A stretch of DNA of 64,000 bases, taken from Rickettsia felis URRWXCal2. Its GTDB lineage: Bacteria > Pseudomonadota > Alphaproteobacteria > Rickettsiales > Rickettsiaceae. Made by a program: the position numbers and the translations under genes. This document shows positions 63,713 through 64,000 of the stretch, piece after piece. The notes beneath the pieces were generated by a model. The model did not search any database, was not told where the DNA came from, and worked only from the letters and a program-made list of their open reading frames with translations. The stretch's first letter is position 1; each line of letters begins with the position of its first letter. The stretch covers positions 310,001 through 374,000 of the forward strand of contig CP000053.1 in NCBI GenBank assembly GCA_000012145.1. Direction: 5' to 3'.

Positions 63713-64000
63713 ATGAAAACAATTTTACCCGATCGCTCCCTAAAAATCCAAGCAAGGCTTAATTTTATAGTAAGCCAAATTTTAGATATTGCACAAGATA
63801 AAATTGCCATGATTATCTTGTATGGTTCGTTTGCAAGAGGTGATTGGGTACGTGATTTGCCTAACGGTTACCATAGCGATACTGATATTTTGATAATCCT
63901 TAAGAAAAGTAAATACAAAGGGCATGCTACTTTAAGATTAAAAGATAATATATATAAAAGATTTTAAAAAACAGGAGTAATAAAAGATCAGATTATCCCA
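63713..64000 (+). pseudogene. MNT-type nucleotidyltransferase, frameshifted and cut by the window end
   Basis: The frame from 63713 encodes MKTILPDRSLKIQARLNFIV..., with MIILYGSFARGDWVRDLPNG and YHSDTDILIILKKSKYKGHA, i.e. the GSxxxG and SDTD motifs of minimal nucleotidyltransferases. It stops at 63967 after NIYKRF. If one T of the run near 63964 is ignored, the reading continues KKTGVIKDQIIP, which fits the family, so a frameshift is likely. The rest lies beyond the window. It is a second MNT domain in addition to the fusion at 38404-39108. Confidence 0.65.

Overview
The window reads as chromosome of an obligate intracellular alphaproteobacterium of the genus Rickettsia. The evidence is the low GC content, the alphaproteobacterial ribosomal-protein order, a 23S-5S rRNA pair without a 16S gene and placed directly after def-fmt, many short palindromic repeats between and inside genes, a Sca-type autotransporter, ProP-like and glutamate-type transporters, toxin-antitoxin relics, and an unusually large number of genes broken by frameshifts or stops. 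I cannot name the species from the sequence alone.

Layout. Positions 1-9480 hold an intact, tightly packed ribosomal operon, rplP (partial) to rplQ and rpsT, with secY, adk and rpoA inside it; tRNA-Val(UAC) follows. Positions 9670-29000 are an accessory, decaying zone: a spoT-like (p)ppGpp hydrolase gene cut by an IS21-family element, a ProP-like permease, a 706-residue TPR protein, a prophage or gene-transfer-agent relic with a BrnT-type toxin-antitoxin pair next to it, an ankyrin gene with an in-frame stop, several frameshifted small genes, a Sca autotransporter pseudogene, an IS256-family transposase with a frameshift, and a glutamate-type symporter.

Positions 29300-34830 return to housekeeping content: a HIG1-type small protein, an IscX-like gene, def-fmt, then 23S and 5S rRNA with a recognisable promoter and a processing stem. 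Positions 34859-37352 hold a frameshifted family-61 glycosyltransferase and a broken short-chain dehydrogenase plus NTF2-like pair. Positions 37355-51354 carry queA, an MNT-HEPN fusion and zapE (overlapping operon), an ABC exporter, cydA and cydB separated by an antisense YafQ-DinJ module, a lipopolysaccharide-type glycosyltransferase, an M16 peptidase, purC and a large membrane-anchored protein.

Positions 52023-54666 are a second, inverted copy of the IS21-family element together with 639 bases of its neighbour DNA. They are followed by two accessory genes, one of which may combine a caspase-like cysteine protease module with ankyrin-like tandem repeats. Positions 57899-63541 are again conserved genes (rnpA, rpmH, rplT, rpmI, queE, rplY, pth, a GNAT acetyltransferase, ychF), separated almost every time by a copy of the same GTCATTGCGAGG palindromic repeat. 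The window ends inside a damaged MNT nucleotidyltransferase gene.

The most interesting observations are the 2,644-base inverted duplication with one exact IS end and one arbitrary end, the palindromic repeat that has entered queA and a glycosyltransferase as coding sequence, the toxin-antitoxin module splitting cydAB, the fused MNT-HEPN protein in the queA operon, and the candidate caspase-like effector.
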